Shown: positions 1 through 8,150 of the stretch, in pieces | Position numbering within the stretch: position 1 is the first letter of the stretch | Layout of the letters: each line of letters starts with the position of its first letter | Assembly (NCBI GenBank): GCA_900472925.1 | Contig: UCJU01000020.1 | Span: 1-64,000 of the forward strand | Length of the DNA stretch: 64,000 nucleotides | Direction: 5' to 3' | Origin: Hyphomicrobiales bacterium | GTDB lineage: Bacteria; Pseudomonadota; Alphaproteobacteria; Rhizobiales; Rhizobiaceae | Translations under genes and position numbers: made by a program | Notes under the pieces: generated by a model | What the model saw: the letters and a program-made list of their open reading frames with translations, nothing else | Database searches by the model: none | Told to the model about the DNA's origin: nothing

Positions 1-543
1 GTCGAAGCGGCCCGTGCCGGTGAAGCAGGCAAGGGCTTTGCGGTCGTGGCGCAGGAAGTGCGTGAACTGGCGCAGCGTTCCGCCAATGCCGCCAAGGACA
101 TCAAGGGTCTGATCACGACATCGAATACGCAGGTTCAGCAGGGCGTTCAGCTGGTCGGCGAGACCGGCCGTGCGTTGGAAACCATCGTGACCGAAGTGCA
201 GGAAATCAACCGTCATGTCGTCGCCATCGTTGATGCGGCGCAGGAACAGTCTTCCGGCCTGCAGCAGATCAACACGGCTGTGAACCAGATGGATCAGGAC
301 ACGCAGAAGAACGCGGCGATGGTGGAAGAGCAGACAGCGGCCAGCCATGGTCTTGCGCGTGAAGCAGCATCGCTGACCCATCTGCTTGGCCAGTTCAAGC
401 TGGGTGGCGGTTACGAAGCTCCTGTGCACCAGGCCACGCAGGCCGAGCGTCCGGTTCAGTCTCCAGCCCGTGCGCTGGGCCGCAAGGTGGCCTCTGCATT
501 CAACGGCAACGCCGCCGTCAAGGCTGACTGGGAGGAGTTTTGA
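1..543 (+). CDS. Methyl-accepting chemotaxis protein, C-terminal part
   Basis: The reading frame is open from base 1, so the start lies outside the window; 180 residues are visible. It opens with the conserved MCP signalling-hairpin sequence (EAARAGEAGKGFAVVAQEVR), the region that contacts CheA and CheW, followed by the descending coiled-coil helix with methylation-type Q/E-rich heptads. The last residues are D-W-E-E-F, which fits the xWxxF tether pentapeptide that docks CheR/CheB on some receptors. The ligand-binding and membrane parts are not in the window, so the signal cannot be inferred. A hairpin terminator follows about 45 bases downstream. Confidence 0.95.
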   Translation, partial: VEAARAGEAGKGFAVVAQEVRELAQRSANAAKDIKGLITTSNTQVQQGVQLVGETGRALETIVTEVQEINRHVVAIVDAAQEQSSGLQQINTAVNQMDQDTQKNAAMVEEQTAASHGLAREAASLTHLLGQFKLGGGYEAPVHQATQAERPVQSPARALGRKVASAFNGNAAVKADWEEF

Positions 544-588
544 GCCGTCTCACACGACGATAACCGCGTGAATCGCTGACCGAATACA

Positions 589-617
589 AACCGCCTGCGC
601 TCGTCGCGGGCGGTTTT
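589..617 (+). terminator. Rho-independent terminator after the chemoreceptor gene
   Basis: A GC-rich hairpin with arms AACCGCC.GCG and CGC.GGCGGTT around a short loop is followed by TTTTCTGTT. It lies just after the chemoreceptor stop codon on the same strand. Confidence 0.7.
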
Positions 618-751
618 CTGTTGACCCTTGAGTTCCTTGCGCCGCATTTATGCTGCACTGCGGTAGTATCTTGGTTGCAGGGCCGTTTCCAACACTATGA
701 CGATGTTGTAAAGGGTTGAAAAATAGAACGCTTCTGGGTGGAGAGCGTAGA

Positions 752-3478
752 ATGAAAAAATGGGTCTACACGTTTGGTGACGGAGCCGCTGAGGGGCATG
801 CCAGCGATATCGCCATATTGGGCGGCAAGGGTGCACATCTTGCCGAAATGGCAAGCCTTGGCTTGCCCGTTCCTCCCGGGTTGACCATCATCAGCGAGGC
901 CTGTGGGCGCTACCATCAGACTGGACGGAAGCTCCCGGAAGACCTCAAGTTGCAAGTTACCGGCGGTATTTCCGGGATGGAGGCCATCACCGGCTGTCAC
1001 TTCGGCTGCGGCTCTCAACCCCTTCTCTTGTCGATCCGCTCTGGCGCGCGCGCCTCCATGCCCGGCATGATGGATACCGTTCTCAACCTTGGCCTCAACG
1101 ACGACACTGTGCAGGCCCTGGCACAAAATTCCGGCGACGCCCGTTTTGCATGGGATAGCTACCGTCGTTTCATCCAGATGTATGCCGATGTGGTCATGGG
1201 GCTGGACCATGAAATCTTCGAAGAGATTCTCGAGGACGAAAAGGGACGTCTAGGCCACGAATACGATACCGAGATTTCCGCCAGCGAGTGGCAGCACATC
1301 GTCTCGCTCTACAAAAGCCTGATCGAGGAAGAACTTGGCGAACCCTTTCCGCAGGACACCCAGGTGCAATTGTGGGGCGCGATCGGTGCCGTCTTCGCCA
1401 GCTGGATGAACCCGCGCGCTGTCACCTATCGTCACCTGCACAATATTCCCGGAGAATGGGGCACGGCCGTCAACGTGCAGGCCATGGTCTTCGGCAATCT
1501 GGGTTCCTCCTCGGCAACCGGCGTCGCCTTTACCCGCAATCCTTCCACCGGCGAAAAGGAGCTCTACGGCGAGTTTCTTGTGAACGCACAGGGCGAAGAT
1601 GTTGTCGCTGGCATCCGCACGCCACAATCCATCACGGAAGAGGCGCGCATCGCCTCCGGTTCGGACAAGCCGTCGATGGAAAAACTGATGCCAGAAGCAT
1701 TTTCGGAATTCATCAGCATTTGCGACCGGTTGGAAACCCATTACCGCGATATGCAGGACATGGAGTTCACCATAGAGCGCGGCAAGCTGTGGATGCTGCA
1801 GACCCGTTCTGGCAAGCGAACCACCCGCGCCGCCATGAAAATTGCTGTCGATCTGGTCGAGGAAGGCCTCATCACCACCGATGAGGCAATCTGCCGGATC
1901 GAGCCATCATCGCTCGATCAACTTCTCCATCCGACCATCGATCCGTCGGTGGAGCGCCCCATCATCGGCTCTGGCCTTCCGGCCTCACCGGGTGCCGCGT
2001 CCGGCGAGATCGTCTTTACCTCCGAGGAGGCGGTGTCAGCAGCTGCCGAAGGTCGGCGTGTCATTCTCGTGCGCATGGAAACCAGCCCCGAGGATATTCA
2101 CGGCATGCACGCCGCCGAAGGCATTCTGACGACACGCGGCGGCATGACCAGCCATGCGGCTGTCGTTGCGCGGGGCATGGGCATTCCCTGTGTATCGGGC
2201 GCAGGCTCCATGCGGGTGGATATCCGCAGCGGTGTTCTGGTTGGCATGGGCTGCATGCTGAAAAAGGGCGATGTTATCACCATCGATGGCTCCTCCGGGC
2301 GTGTGATGCGCGGCGAGGTGGCCATGACGCAACCCGCGCTCTCAGGGGACTTCGGCAAGCTGATGGAATGGGCCGACAGTACACGGCGCATGAAGGTACG
2401 GACCAACGCCGATACCCCGGCCGATGCCCGTGCCGCCCGCTCGTTCGGCGCTGAGGGCATAGGCCTTTGCCGCACCGAACATATGTTCTTCGAAGGTGAT
2501 CGCATTCAGGTCATGCGTGAAATGATCCTCGCCGAGCATGAGGCCGGCAGGCGGGCGGCGCTCGATCAGTTGCTGCCCATGCAGCGGCAGGACTTCACCG
2601 AGCTGTTTTCCATCATGCATGGTCTGCCGGTCACGATTCGTCTCCTCGACCCGCCCTTGCACGAATTCTTGCCCAAGACAGACGGCGAGATCGTCGAAGT
2701 CGCAGCCGCCATGGGCATGTCGCAGACACTGTTCCGGCATCGGCTGGATGCTCTGCACGAGTTTAACCCCATGCTCGGCCATCGCGGTTGCCGCCTGGCG
2801 ATTTCCTATCCAGAGATCGCAGAGATGCAGGCCCGCGCCATTTTCGAGGCAGCGGTGGAGGCTGCCCGCCAGACGGGCTCTCCCGTGGTGCCTGAGATCA
2901 TGGTGCCGCTGGTCGGTCTGCGCTCGGAACTGGACTATGTGCGCGCCGTCATCGACAGGGTTGCTGCGGCAGTGGCAGAAGAAACCGGCTTTACTCTCGA
3001 ATATCTCACCGGCACCATGATCGAGTTGCCGCGCGCGGCTCTGCGCGCCCATGTCATTGCCGAGGCTGCGGAGTTCTTCTCCTTCGGCACCAACGACCTG
3101 ACGCAGACGACTTTCGGCATTTCCCGTGATGATGCGGCGCGTTTCATCGAGACCTATCAGCGCAAGGGTATCATTGAGCGCGACCCGTTCATCTCACTGG
3201 ATTTCGACGGCGTCGGAGAACTGATCCGCATTGCCGCAGATCGCGGCCGCCAGACGCGCCCGGAACTCAAGCTTGGTATTTGCGGAGAACATGGCGGCGA
3301 TCCTGCTTCGATCCATTTCTGTGAAGATGCGGGGCTGGATTACGTCTCCTGCTCGCCATTCCGCGTGCCGATCGCCAGATTGTCTGCGGCGCAGGCCACA
3401 CTTGCAAAAGCGGATCAGACCGACACGATTGCCACTTCGAAGGTCGTGCCGCTGCGGGTTCTTCCCGCGAAGGTCTAG
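752..3478 (+). CDS. ppdK: Pyruvate, phosphate dikinase
   Basis: Interconverts pyruvate + ATP + Pi and PEP + AMP + PPi in the cytoplasm, linking glycolysis and gluconeogenesis. The 908-residue protein has the usual order: N-terminal nucleotide-binding domain (about 1-340), swivelling phosphohistidine domain, and C-terminal PEP/pyruvate TIM barrel. The phosphorylated histidine is His468 in GGMTSHAAVVARG, and the barrel cysteine is Cys844 in GICGEHGGDP. An in-frame TTG at 716 would add 12 residues, but the ATG at 752 is preceded by GGTGGAGAG at proper spacing and begins the family N-terminus (MKKWVYTFGDG). The gene is monocistronic. Its stop codon overlaps the last bases of the convergent lipoprotein gene. 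Confidence 0.96.
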   Translation: MKKWVYTFGDGAAEGHASDIAILGGKGAHLAEMASLGLPVPPGLTIISEACGRYHQTGRKLPEDLKLQVTGGISGMEAITGCHFGCGSQPLLLSIRSGARASMPGMMDTVLNLGLNDDTVQALAQNSGDARFAWDSYRRFIQMYADVVMGLDHEIFEEILEDEKGRLGHEYDTEISASEWQHIVSLYKSLIEEELGEPFPQDTQVQLWGAIGAVFASWMNPRAVTYRHLHNIPGEWGTAVNVQAMVFGNLGSSSATGVAFTRNPSTGEKELYGEFLVNAQGEDVVAGIRTPQSITEEARIASGSDKPSMEKLMPEAFSEFISICDRLETHYRDMQDMEFTIERGKLWMLQTRSGKRTTRAAMKIAVDLVEEGLITTDEAICRIEPSSLDQLLHPTIDPSVERPIIGSGLPASPGAASGEIVFTSEEAVSAAAEGRRVILVRMETSPEDIHGMHAAEGILTTRGGMTSHAAVVARGMGIPCVSGAGSMRVDIRSGVLVGMGCMLKKGDVITIDGSSGRVMRGEVAMTQPALSGDFGKLMEWADSTRRMKVRTNADTPADARAARSFGAEGIGLCRTEHMFFEGDRIQVMREMILAEHEAGRRAALDQLLPMQRQDFTELFSIMHGLPVTIRLLDPPLHEFLPKTDGEIVEVAAAMGMSQTLFRHRLDALHEFNPMLGHRGCRLAISYPEIAEMQARAIFEAAVEAARQTGSPVVPEIMVPLVGLRSELDYVRAVIDRVAAAVAEETGFTLEYLTGTMIELPRAALRAHVIAEAAEFFSFGTNDLTQTTFGISRDDAARFIETYQRKGIIERDPFISLDFDGVGELIRIAADRGRQTRPELKLGICGEHGGDPASIHFCEDAGLDYVSCSPFRVPIARLSAAQATLAKADQTDTIATSKVVPLRVLPAKV

Positions 3479-3744
3479 CGGTTCTGGACGATGATGCGAC
3501 GTTCCACCACGACAGGGCGATAGAACATGTCGCGGCTGGTTTGCGCCTGCCATGCACGGGCATCGGCCCGGCGGTCGAGATCGAGATCAAGCAGGCAGCC
3601 GGCCATCTGGTCGGTGTTGGGGCGGAAACCATAGCCACGGCAGGTCGTTTCATCGCGCGCGCGCCGCTCTTCTGGAGACAGCGTCTGGCAGGACGAAAGC
3701 GCCAGCATCGTCGCAGCGGCGCCAAGAACGATTGAAATACGCAT
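3475..3744 (-). CDS. Small putative lipoprotein
   Basis: An 89-residue protein with a short charged start, a hydrophobic stretch and a lipobox (LSSC, Cys19), so it is probably a lipoprotein anchored in the envelope. The mature part is polar and arginine-rich, with two further cysteines (TTCRGYGF and AGCLLDL) and no enzyme motif that I recognise. A longer frame exists upstream, but the ATG at 3744 starts the signal peptide directly and is preceded by a purine-rich stretch. Function unknown. It overlaps the ppdK stop by three to four bases. Confidence 0.75.
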   Translation of the reverse strand: MRISIVLGAAATMLALSSCQTLSPEERRARDETTCRGYGFRPNTDQMAGCLLDLDLDRRADARAWQAQTSRDMFYRPVVVERRIIVQNR

Positions 3745-3975
3745 GATGTTAACTCCCTGTGATGCCAGCTTGCGCTGATCTTGCTGTCTTGTGATTACGC
3801 CGGTTTGACTGCGTGGAAAAGCCTGCTCTGCGGCAAAGGGGTGCAATTTCTCTTGAACAGATTCCCTTCGCCGCTGAAACCCATTATGACACAGTAGATG
3901 AGCGATTCCCGCTTGTCGTGAACCTATCGGCGGAACGTCTTCGTTGCAAAAACTACAGCATTCGGGTGCCGCTTC

Positions 3976-4896
3976 ATGACTGTGCGCTTCGTTCGGCCCG
4001 TATCCCATACGGCCTATCTGTCCCGATATCTCGGGGTGGCCGCCTTGGCCCTGTTTCTCATCGCAGCGCCTTTGCACCGCTTTGGCCCACTGACGACGCC
4101 CGACTTCATTTCGCTGGTGCTTATCTCCGCTGCCATCGCAAGCGTTTCGCTTCTGCTTGCCATTATCGGCTTGCAACGCCTGTGGTCCGTGGGTGCCAAA
4201 GGCGGCCTATGGTCGCTCTCGGCCTTGCTTCTGTGCGCCGTTCCGCTTGGGACTGTCGCGTTCGGTGCGTTTCTTTACTGGCAAAATCCGCAGCTTTACG
4301 ATGTTTCCACCGATGTCGCCGATGCGCCCGCGTGGTTGTCCATCCCCACGGCTAACCAGCAGTGGCTGCCGCGTCCCTTGATCGTTTCCAAAGCTGAACG
4401 CGACGCACAGGCCGCAGCCTATCCAAGCCTTGCCGGTCATCGCTATGAGGGCGCTATCGACCGTGTTTACACGGCGGCGCGCAAGGTGGCGAAGGCACAG
4501 CGCATCCGCATCGCCCATACGCAAGGTCTCATTGGCTCGCTGCCGGATGTACAGCCCGGCATGCCGCGTCAGGACCAGACCCAAGAGACGACCGACACGC
4601 CGATCGAAGAGCTGCCCACCAACGTACCTGTGCCATTGGCCCGACCAGCCGACGCGCCCGCACCGACATTTTTTGACGGCAGCGGCGTGGTCATGATGCA
4701 GGGTGAGACGCGCACCCTCATCTGGGGTCTGCGTTTCGACGTGCTTATTCGGTTGCGCGAAGATACCGAAACCACCCTAGTCGACGTGCGCGTCGCCTCC
4801 CGCTTTGGCTCGCATGATCTGGGTATGGGTGCAGACATCGCCCAGGCCTATCTTGATGCGCTGGATGCGGAAATGCAGGGTCTCAACGACAATTGA
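3976..4896 (+). CDS. DUF1499 family membrane protein
   Basis: A 306-residue protein with three hydrophobic N-terminal segments (about 14-34, 45-66 and 80-97), then a soluble region. The part with KAERDAQAAAYPSL and GAIDRVYTAARKVA, ending in DVRVASRFGSHDLGMGADI, matches the DUF1499 pattern, a domain of unknown function in alphaproteobacteria often joined to membrane helices. A proline-rich linker (about 205-228) interrupts the soluble domain. It stands alone, convergent with the DCC protein gene four bases away. No role can be given beyond an inner-membrane protein with a periplasmic or cytoplasmic DUF1499 domain. Confidence 0.8.
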   Translation: MTVRFVRPVSHTAYLSRYLGVAALALFLIAAPLHRFGPLTTPDFISLVLISAAIASVSLLLAIIGLQRLWSVGAKGGLWSLSALLLCAVPLGTVAFGAFLYWQNPQLYDVSTDVADAPAWLSIPTANQQWLPRPLIVSKAERDAQAAAYPSLAGHRYEGAIDRVYTAARKVAKAQRIRIAHTQGLIGSLPDVQPGMPRQDQTQETTDTPIEELPTNVPVPLARPADAPAPTFFDGSGVVMMQGETRTLIWGLRFDVLIRLREDTETTLVDVRVASRFGSHDLGMGADIAQAYLDALDAEMQGLNDN

Positions 4897-4899
4897 GCA

Positions 4900-5349
4900 C
4901 TAGGCGATAAAACGCCCGCGCTCCTCTGGAGTCGGCACACGGCACGCCTGACGCCGTCCTGCTATCTTCATGCGGTTGCGTGCCACGAGATTGTAAACGC
5001 TGTCCCGTAGACTACGCGGTACGAAGCGTAGAAGTGACGCAATGCTTGTCATGCCACCCAAGAGCTGAAGCACGCGCAAAACCCCATCTGAACGAGGATG
5101 GGCCACGCCGTTTTCGATCAACAGGCTGGTTTCATAATGATCGGTTCGGAAGCCGTAGTGCCGCATCAGCGCCGTTCCAAGCTCAGATTGCGCGGGTGTA
5201 AAACGGAAGAGGTTTTTCTTATCGTATCGCAAAACGAAATCGATATCGCGAGAACAGAAACCGCATTCGCCATCAAATATGATGAGCGGCTTGTCGTCTG
5301 GAAAACCGGGAACAGACGAGTCGTTTCGATAGCTGTATGCAAGAGGCAT
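4900..5349 (-). CDS. Thiol-disulfide oxidoreductase, DCC family (DUF393)
   Basis: A 149-residue protein with the family-defining motif DGECGFC at residues 26-32, where Cys29 and Cys32 form a CxxC pair in a thioredoxin-like fold. The following FVLRYDKKNLFRFTPAQS is also typical of the family. The substrate is unknown. It is transcribed on the minus strand downstream of the MBL hydrolase and cupin genes, with only 11 bases between it and the hydrolase stop, so the three genes probably form one operon. Confidence 0.88.
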   Translation of the reverse strand: MPLAYSYRNDSSVPGFPDDKPLIIFDGECGFCSRDIDFVLRYDKKNLFRFTPAQSELGTALMRHYGFRTDHYETSLLIENGVAHPRSDGVLRVLQLLGGMTSIASLLRFVPRSLRDSVYNLVARNRMKIAGRRQACRVPTPEERGRFIA

Positions 5350-5360
5350 CGACGCAGTTC

Positions 5361-6281
5361 CTATGTCGGAAAATACAGCCCAGTCAGGGAAGGCGGGCCG
5401 TCCGTCTGCACATCGCCCTTTTCGATCAGATCTTCAATATGGGCGAGAACGGACAGAGCCGCTGCGCCGTGCAGCCGTGGATCGGTGCGCCGGTAAATGA
5501 CTTTCACCATATCAGGGATCGTCCGGTCACCTGCCTTGATCCGAGCCAGCACCGCCTTTTCCCGCATGCGACGATGCGCGCGAAGCCCCCGCATGAAGGC
5601 GGTCGGATCGTTCACAGGACCGCCATGGCCGGGAAGAAACAATCGGTCCCTGCGTTGCAGAAGCTTTTCCAGTGACGCCATGTAATCCCTCATCGAACCG
5701 TCCGGTGGCGCAACGATGGTTGTCGCCCAAGCCATGACGTGATCAGCAGAAAACACGATCCCGCTCTCATCGAGAGCGAAGGCTGAATGATTGGCGGTAT
5801 GGCCGGGCGTGTGAAGGGCGGTGAGCGCCCAGCCATCGCCAGACAGGCTTTCTCCATCGCCAATCACGATGTCTGGCACAAACTCGGTGTCCGAGCTTTC
5901 CGCAAAGGGATTTTGCTCACCTTCGTGCAAAGGCCGGGCGGCACGATGCGGCCCTTCGGCCACGGTCAGCGCTCCGGTTGCCTGCTTCAGGCGTTCCGCC
6001 AGCGGTGAGTGATCGCGATGCGTGTGGCTGACGAAGATATGCGTCACTTCACGGCCTTGCAGCGCCGCCATCAGCGCCCGAAGATGCTGATCGTCGTCTG
6101 GGCCGGGATCGATCACGGCAACGGACCTGTCGCCCACGATGTAGCTGTTGGTACCATGAAAGGTGAAGGCTGACGGGTTGTTGACGGTGATGCGCTGCAC
6201 GTTTTGCGCCACCGGCACGGCAATGCCATAGGCCGGCTGGAAATCGCGATTGAATTCCGGATCCGTCATCGTGTCAGTCAA
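5361..6281 (-). CDS. MBL-fold metallo-hydrolase
   Basis: A 306-residue metallo-beta-lactamase fold protein, similar to the LACTB2/RNase Z-like group. The metal-binding signature is FVSHTHRDHSPLAERL, followed by the downstream histidines in ALHTPGHTANHSAF and the aspartate in VFSADHVMAW. The C-terminal region (MREKAVLARIKAGDRTIPDMVKVIYR) is the helical winged-helix extension seen in LACTB2-like proteins. Substrate unknown; LACTB2 relatives are endoribonucleases, others are thioester or lactone hydrolases. It lies four bases downstream of the cupin gene, which suggests co-expression. Confidence 0.88.
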   Translation of the reverse strand: MTDTMTDPEFNRDFQPAYGIAVPVAQNVQRITVNNPSAFTFHGTNSYIVGDRSVAVIDPGPDDDQHLRALMAALQGREVTHIFVSHTHRDHSPLAERLKQATGALTVAEGPHRAARPLHEGEQNPFAESSDTEFVPDIVIGDGESLSGDGWALTALHTPGHTANHSAFALDESGIVFSADHVMAWATTIVAPPDGSMRDYMASLEKLLQRRDRLFLPGHGGPVNDPTAFMRGLRAHRRMREKAVLARIKAGDRTIPDMVKVIYRRTDPRLHGAAALSVLAHIEDLIEKGDVQTDGPPSLTGLYFPT

Positions 6282-6284
6282 CGC

Positions 6285-6581
6285 TCATTTATATTCGATT
6301 TCGATGAAGGACATGGGTTCACTGCCGCCATTGATCACATTGTGTGAAACGCCAGCCTCACGCCGGTAGGGCATGCCACGCGCGGTTTCCACCCTGCGGC
6401 TGCCGTTTTCGTCTTCGATCAGAAAATGACAGTCGGTCATTGGCACCACGACGTAGCCCAGCCCGTGCGTATGGTGGCCCGTATCGGCTCCAGGCTCGAA
6501 GTCCCAGCGAATGATCCGCACAACATCGTCATCCAGCAATGTCGTTGGTATGGCAGGAGGGCGGGCACTATATTGGCTCAT
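6285..6581 (-). CDS. Small cupin-domain protein
   Basis: A 98-residue single cupin barrel. The metal-site motifs can be followed: GADTGHHTHGLGYVVVPM (first cupin motif, His-rich) and GVSHNVINGGSEPMSF (second motif). The start at 6581 (MSQYSARPP) is chosen over a frame that runs 24 residues further up, because GGTGGAA precedes it and homologous small cupins start near there. It is the first gene of a probable cupin-MBL-DCC operon. Such proteins can be isomerases, dioxygenases or ligand binders; nothing here decides between them. Confidence 0.82.
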   Translation of the reverse strand: MSQYSARPPAIPTTLLDDDVVRIIRWDFEPGADTGHHTHGLGYVVVPMTDCHFLIEDENGSRRVETARGMPYRREAGVSHNVINGGSEPMSFIEIEYK

Positions 6582-6754
6582 GTCGTTCCACCGGGAAAAG
6601 ATCTGAATATCCGTCTGTTTCCTGACGTAACATGAAGCATTGGCCGGACACACAATAAATATTGCAAGTCCGCCAACTTAATCATTGCCGCTGCCGTTCC
6701 GCTTTGATAATCAGGCGCCGTTCAGGCAGTGGCGGTTTCGCCAATCTGCCCTGT

Positions 6755-6829
6755 TGGGGCGTCGCCAAGCGGTAAGGCACCGGTTTTTGGTACCGGCATT
6801 CCCAGGTTCGAATCCTGGCGCCCCAGCCA
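6755..6829 (+). tRNA. tRNA-Gln (UUG anticodon)
   Basis: A full cloverleaf can be folded. The acceptor arm is TGGGGCG/CGCCCCA, the anticodon stem CCGGT/ACCGG encloses the loop TTTTGGT with anticodon TTG, and the T arm is CCAGG-TTCGAAT-CCTGG. The discriminator base G is followed by an encoded CCA (6827-6829). It reads CAA, and CAG by wobble, as glutamine. No integrase or phage-like sequence lies next to its 3' end. Confidence 0.97.
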
Positions 6830-6883
6830 CATATTTTTCAAGTCAATTCGTAGAGCTGAGCGACCATCGCGGCGTTACATCAC

Positions 6884-7321
6884 CTATTTCAGCGTCAGGC
6901 GCCCGTTCTCTTCGCCGTCCCAATATTCGATTGCCGCCGCAGAGACCTTGATGAGGACGATGCCGGGCGTGTCGATACCCTCTGGAAACCAGCGGTCGAG
7001 ATCGCTGACCCAGTGCGCTTCGAACTGCGACTTGTCGCGGATCAGCACGGCTTTGCCTTCCACCGAGATAAAGATACCCGGCTTGCCCAGAATACTGGGT
7101 GGTGCGGTGAAAGTCAGCGTGACGCCGTCGTCGTGATTGATCTCTTTGATCTTGCGGGTGTCTTCGTATGTGAAGAACCAAGAGTCGCCATCATATTCGA
7201 CATCGCCGTTGTTGCTCATCGGCCGGCTGGAAATCCGCGCAGCTTCGCTTTTGGTGCACAGCATGCAGAAGTCGATCTTCCTGAGCTGTTTGGACAGGTC
7301 TTCCAACGTCATCGATGTCAT
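6884..7321 (-). CDS. General stress protein 26-like, pyridoxamine 5'-phosphate oxidase fold
   Basis: A 145-residue split-barrel flavin-binding-like protein. The order MCTKSEAARISSRPMSNN..DGDSWFFTYEDTRKIKEI, then GVTLTFTAPP, GIFISVEGKAVLIRDKS and a terminal ..DTPGIVLIKVSAAAIEYWD matches the GSP26/PNPOx-like group found across rhizobia. These proteins bind FMN or FAD and are stress-induced, but few have an assigned reaction. The gene is transcribed toward the tRNA and has no co-directional neighbour. The start at 7321 is preceded by a GGAGATT stretch. Confidence 0.88.
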   Translation of the reverse strand: MTSMTLEDLSKQLRKIDFCMLCTKSEAARISSRPMSNNGDVEYDGDSWFFTYEDTRKIKEINHDDGVTLTFTAPPSILGKPGIFISVEGKAVLIRDKSQFEAHWVSDLDRWFPEGIDTPGIVLIKVSAAAIEYWDGEENGRLTLK

Positions 7322-7490
7322 GAGAATCTCCGGGTTTTGATGCTGTCAGCTAACCGGCGACATGGTCATTTGTTCCGGCCCTTGGCACGGTCGAGAGCCA
7401 CGAGATGACCCTAAATCATGGTGATGTCGCACCGAACCGTCTAAAGGTGATGGCGAACTCAGTGATTCCCCGGTCAGATCGTCAATACCC

Positions 7491-8141
7491 ATGGAAACGT
7501 CCCTCTATCTGCCTGTAAAGGCCTTTCTGGAAGCCGCCGGTTATTCGGTCAAAGGGGAGATCGGCGGATGCGATCTTGTCGGCATCACCGCCGACGATCC
7601 GCCGGTCGTGGTCGTTTGCGAGCTGAAACTGACCTTCAATCTTGAGCTGATCCTTCAAGCTGTCGACAGGGCTGCCATATCCGACGAAGTCTGGATCGCC
7701 GCAAAGGTCTCTGCCAAGGGCAGGGGGCGGGAATCGGACAAGCGTTACCGCGATCTTTGCCGCCGGATGGGTATCGGCATGCTCGGTATTTCGGATCGTG
7801 GCGACGTCAGCGTGATCGTGGCGTCCGTGTCACCCATGCCGCGCACCAATCCCAAACGGCGCTCGAGGCTGGTGCGTGAACATCAGAAACGACGCGGCGA
7901 CCCTGTGCCCGGCGGCAGTACACGCACACCGATGATGACGGCCTATCGCCAGCAGGCGCTGGGTTGTGCGGCACGTCTCGCCGCTGGCCCATTGCGCGTC
8001 CGCGACGTCAGGGAAGGGGTGCCCGACGCTGGAAAAATCCTCTTGTCCAACGTCTATGGCTGGTTCGAGCGATTGGAAAAAGGCGTGTACGTTCTTACCG
8101 ATGCTGGCCGCGAGGCGCTCATCCGCTGGCCCCAACAATAG
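7491..8141 (+). CDS. DUF2161 protein, putative PD-(D/E)XK-type nuclease
   Basis: A 216-residue protein. The N-terminal half carries GGCDLVGI followed by VVVCELKL, which fits the D...(E)xK core of the PD-(D/E)XK nuclease fold noted for DUF2161. The C-terminal half (about 145-215: TPMMTAYRQQALGCAARLAAGP, VYGWFERLEKGVYVLTDAGREAL) looks like a winged helix. The linker is basic (RRSRLVREHQKRR), consistent with nucleic-acid binding. It could be a repair or restriction-like nuclease, but no activity is established by sequence alone. It is convergent with the AI-2E family gene. Confidence 0.82.
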   Translation: METSLYLPVKAFLEAAGYSVKGEIGGCDLVGITADDPPVVVVCELKLTFNLELILQAVDRAAISDEVWIAAKVSAKGRGRESDKRYRDLCRRMGIGMLGISDRGDVSVIVASVSPMPRTNPKRRSRLVREHQKRRGDPVPGGSTRTPMMTAYRQQALGCAARLAAGPLRVRDVREGVPDAGKILLSNVYGWFERLEKGVYVLTDAGREALIRWPQQ

Positions 8142-8150
8142 CCGTGGTCT

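Noticed and set aside
6755-6829. The tRNA-Gln gene as an integration site of a genomic island
   Set aside because: No integrase, no direct repeat of the tRNA 3' end and no shift in composition next to it.
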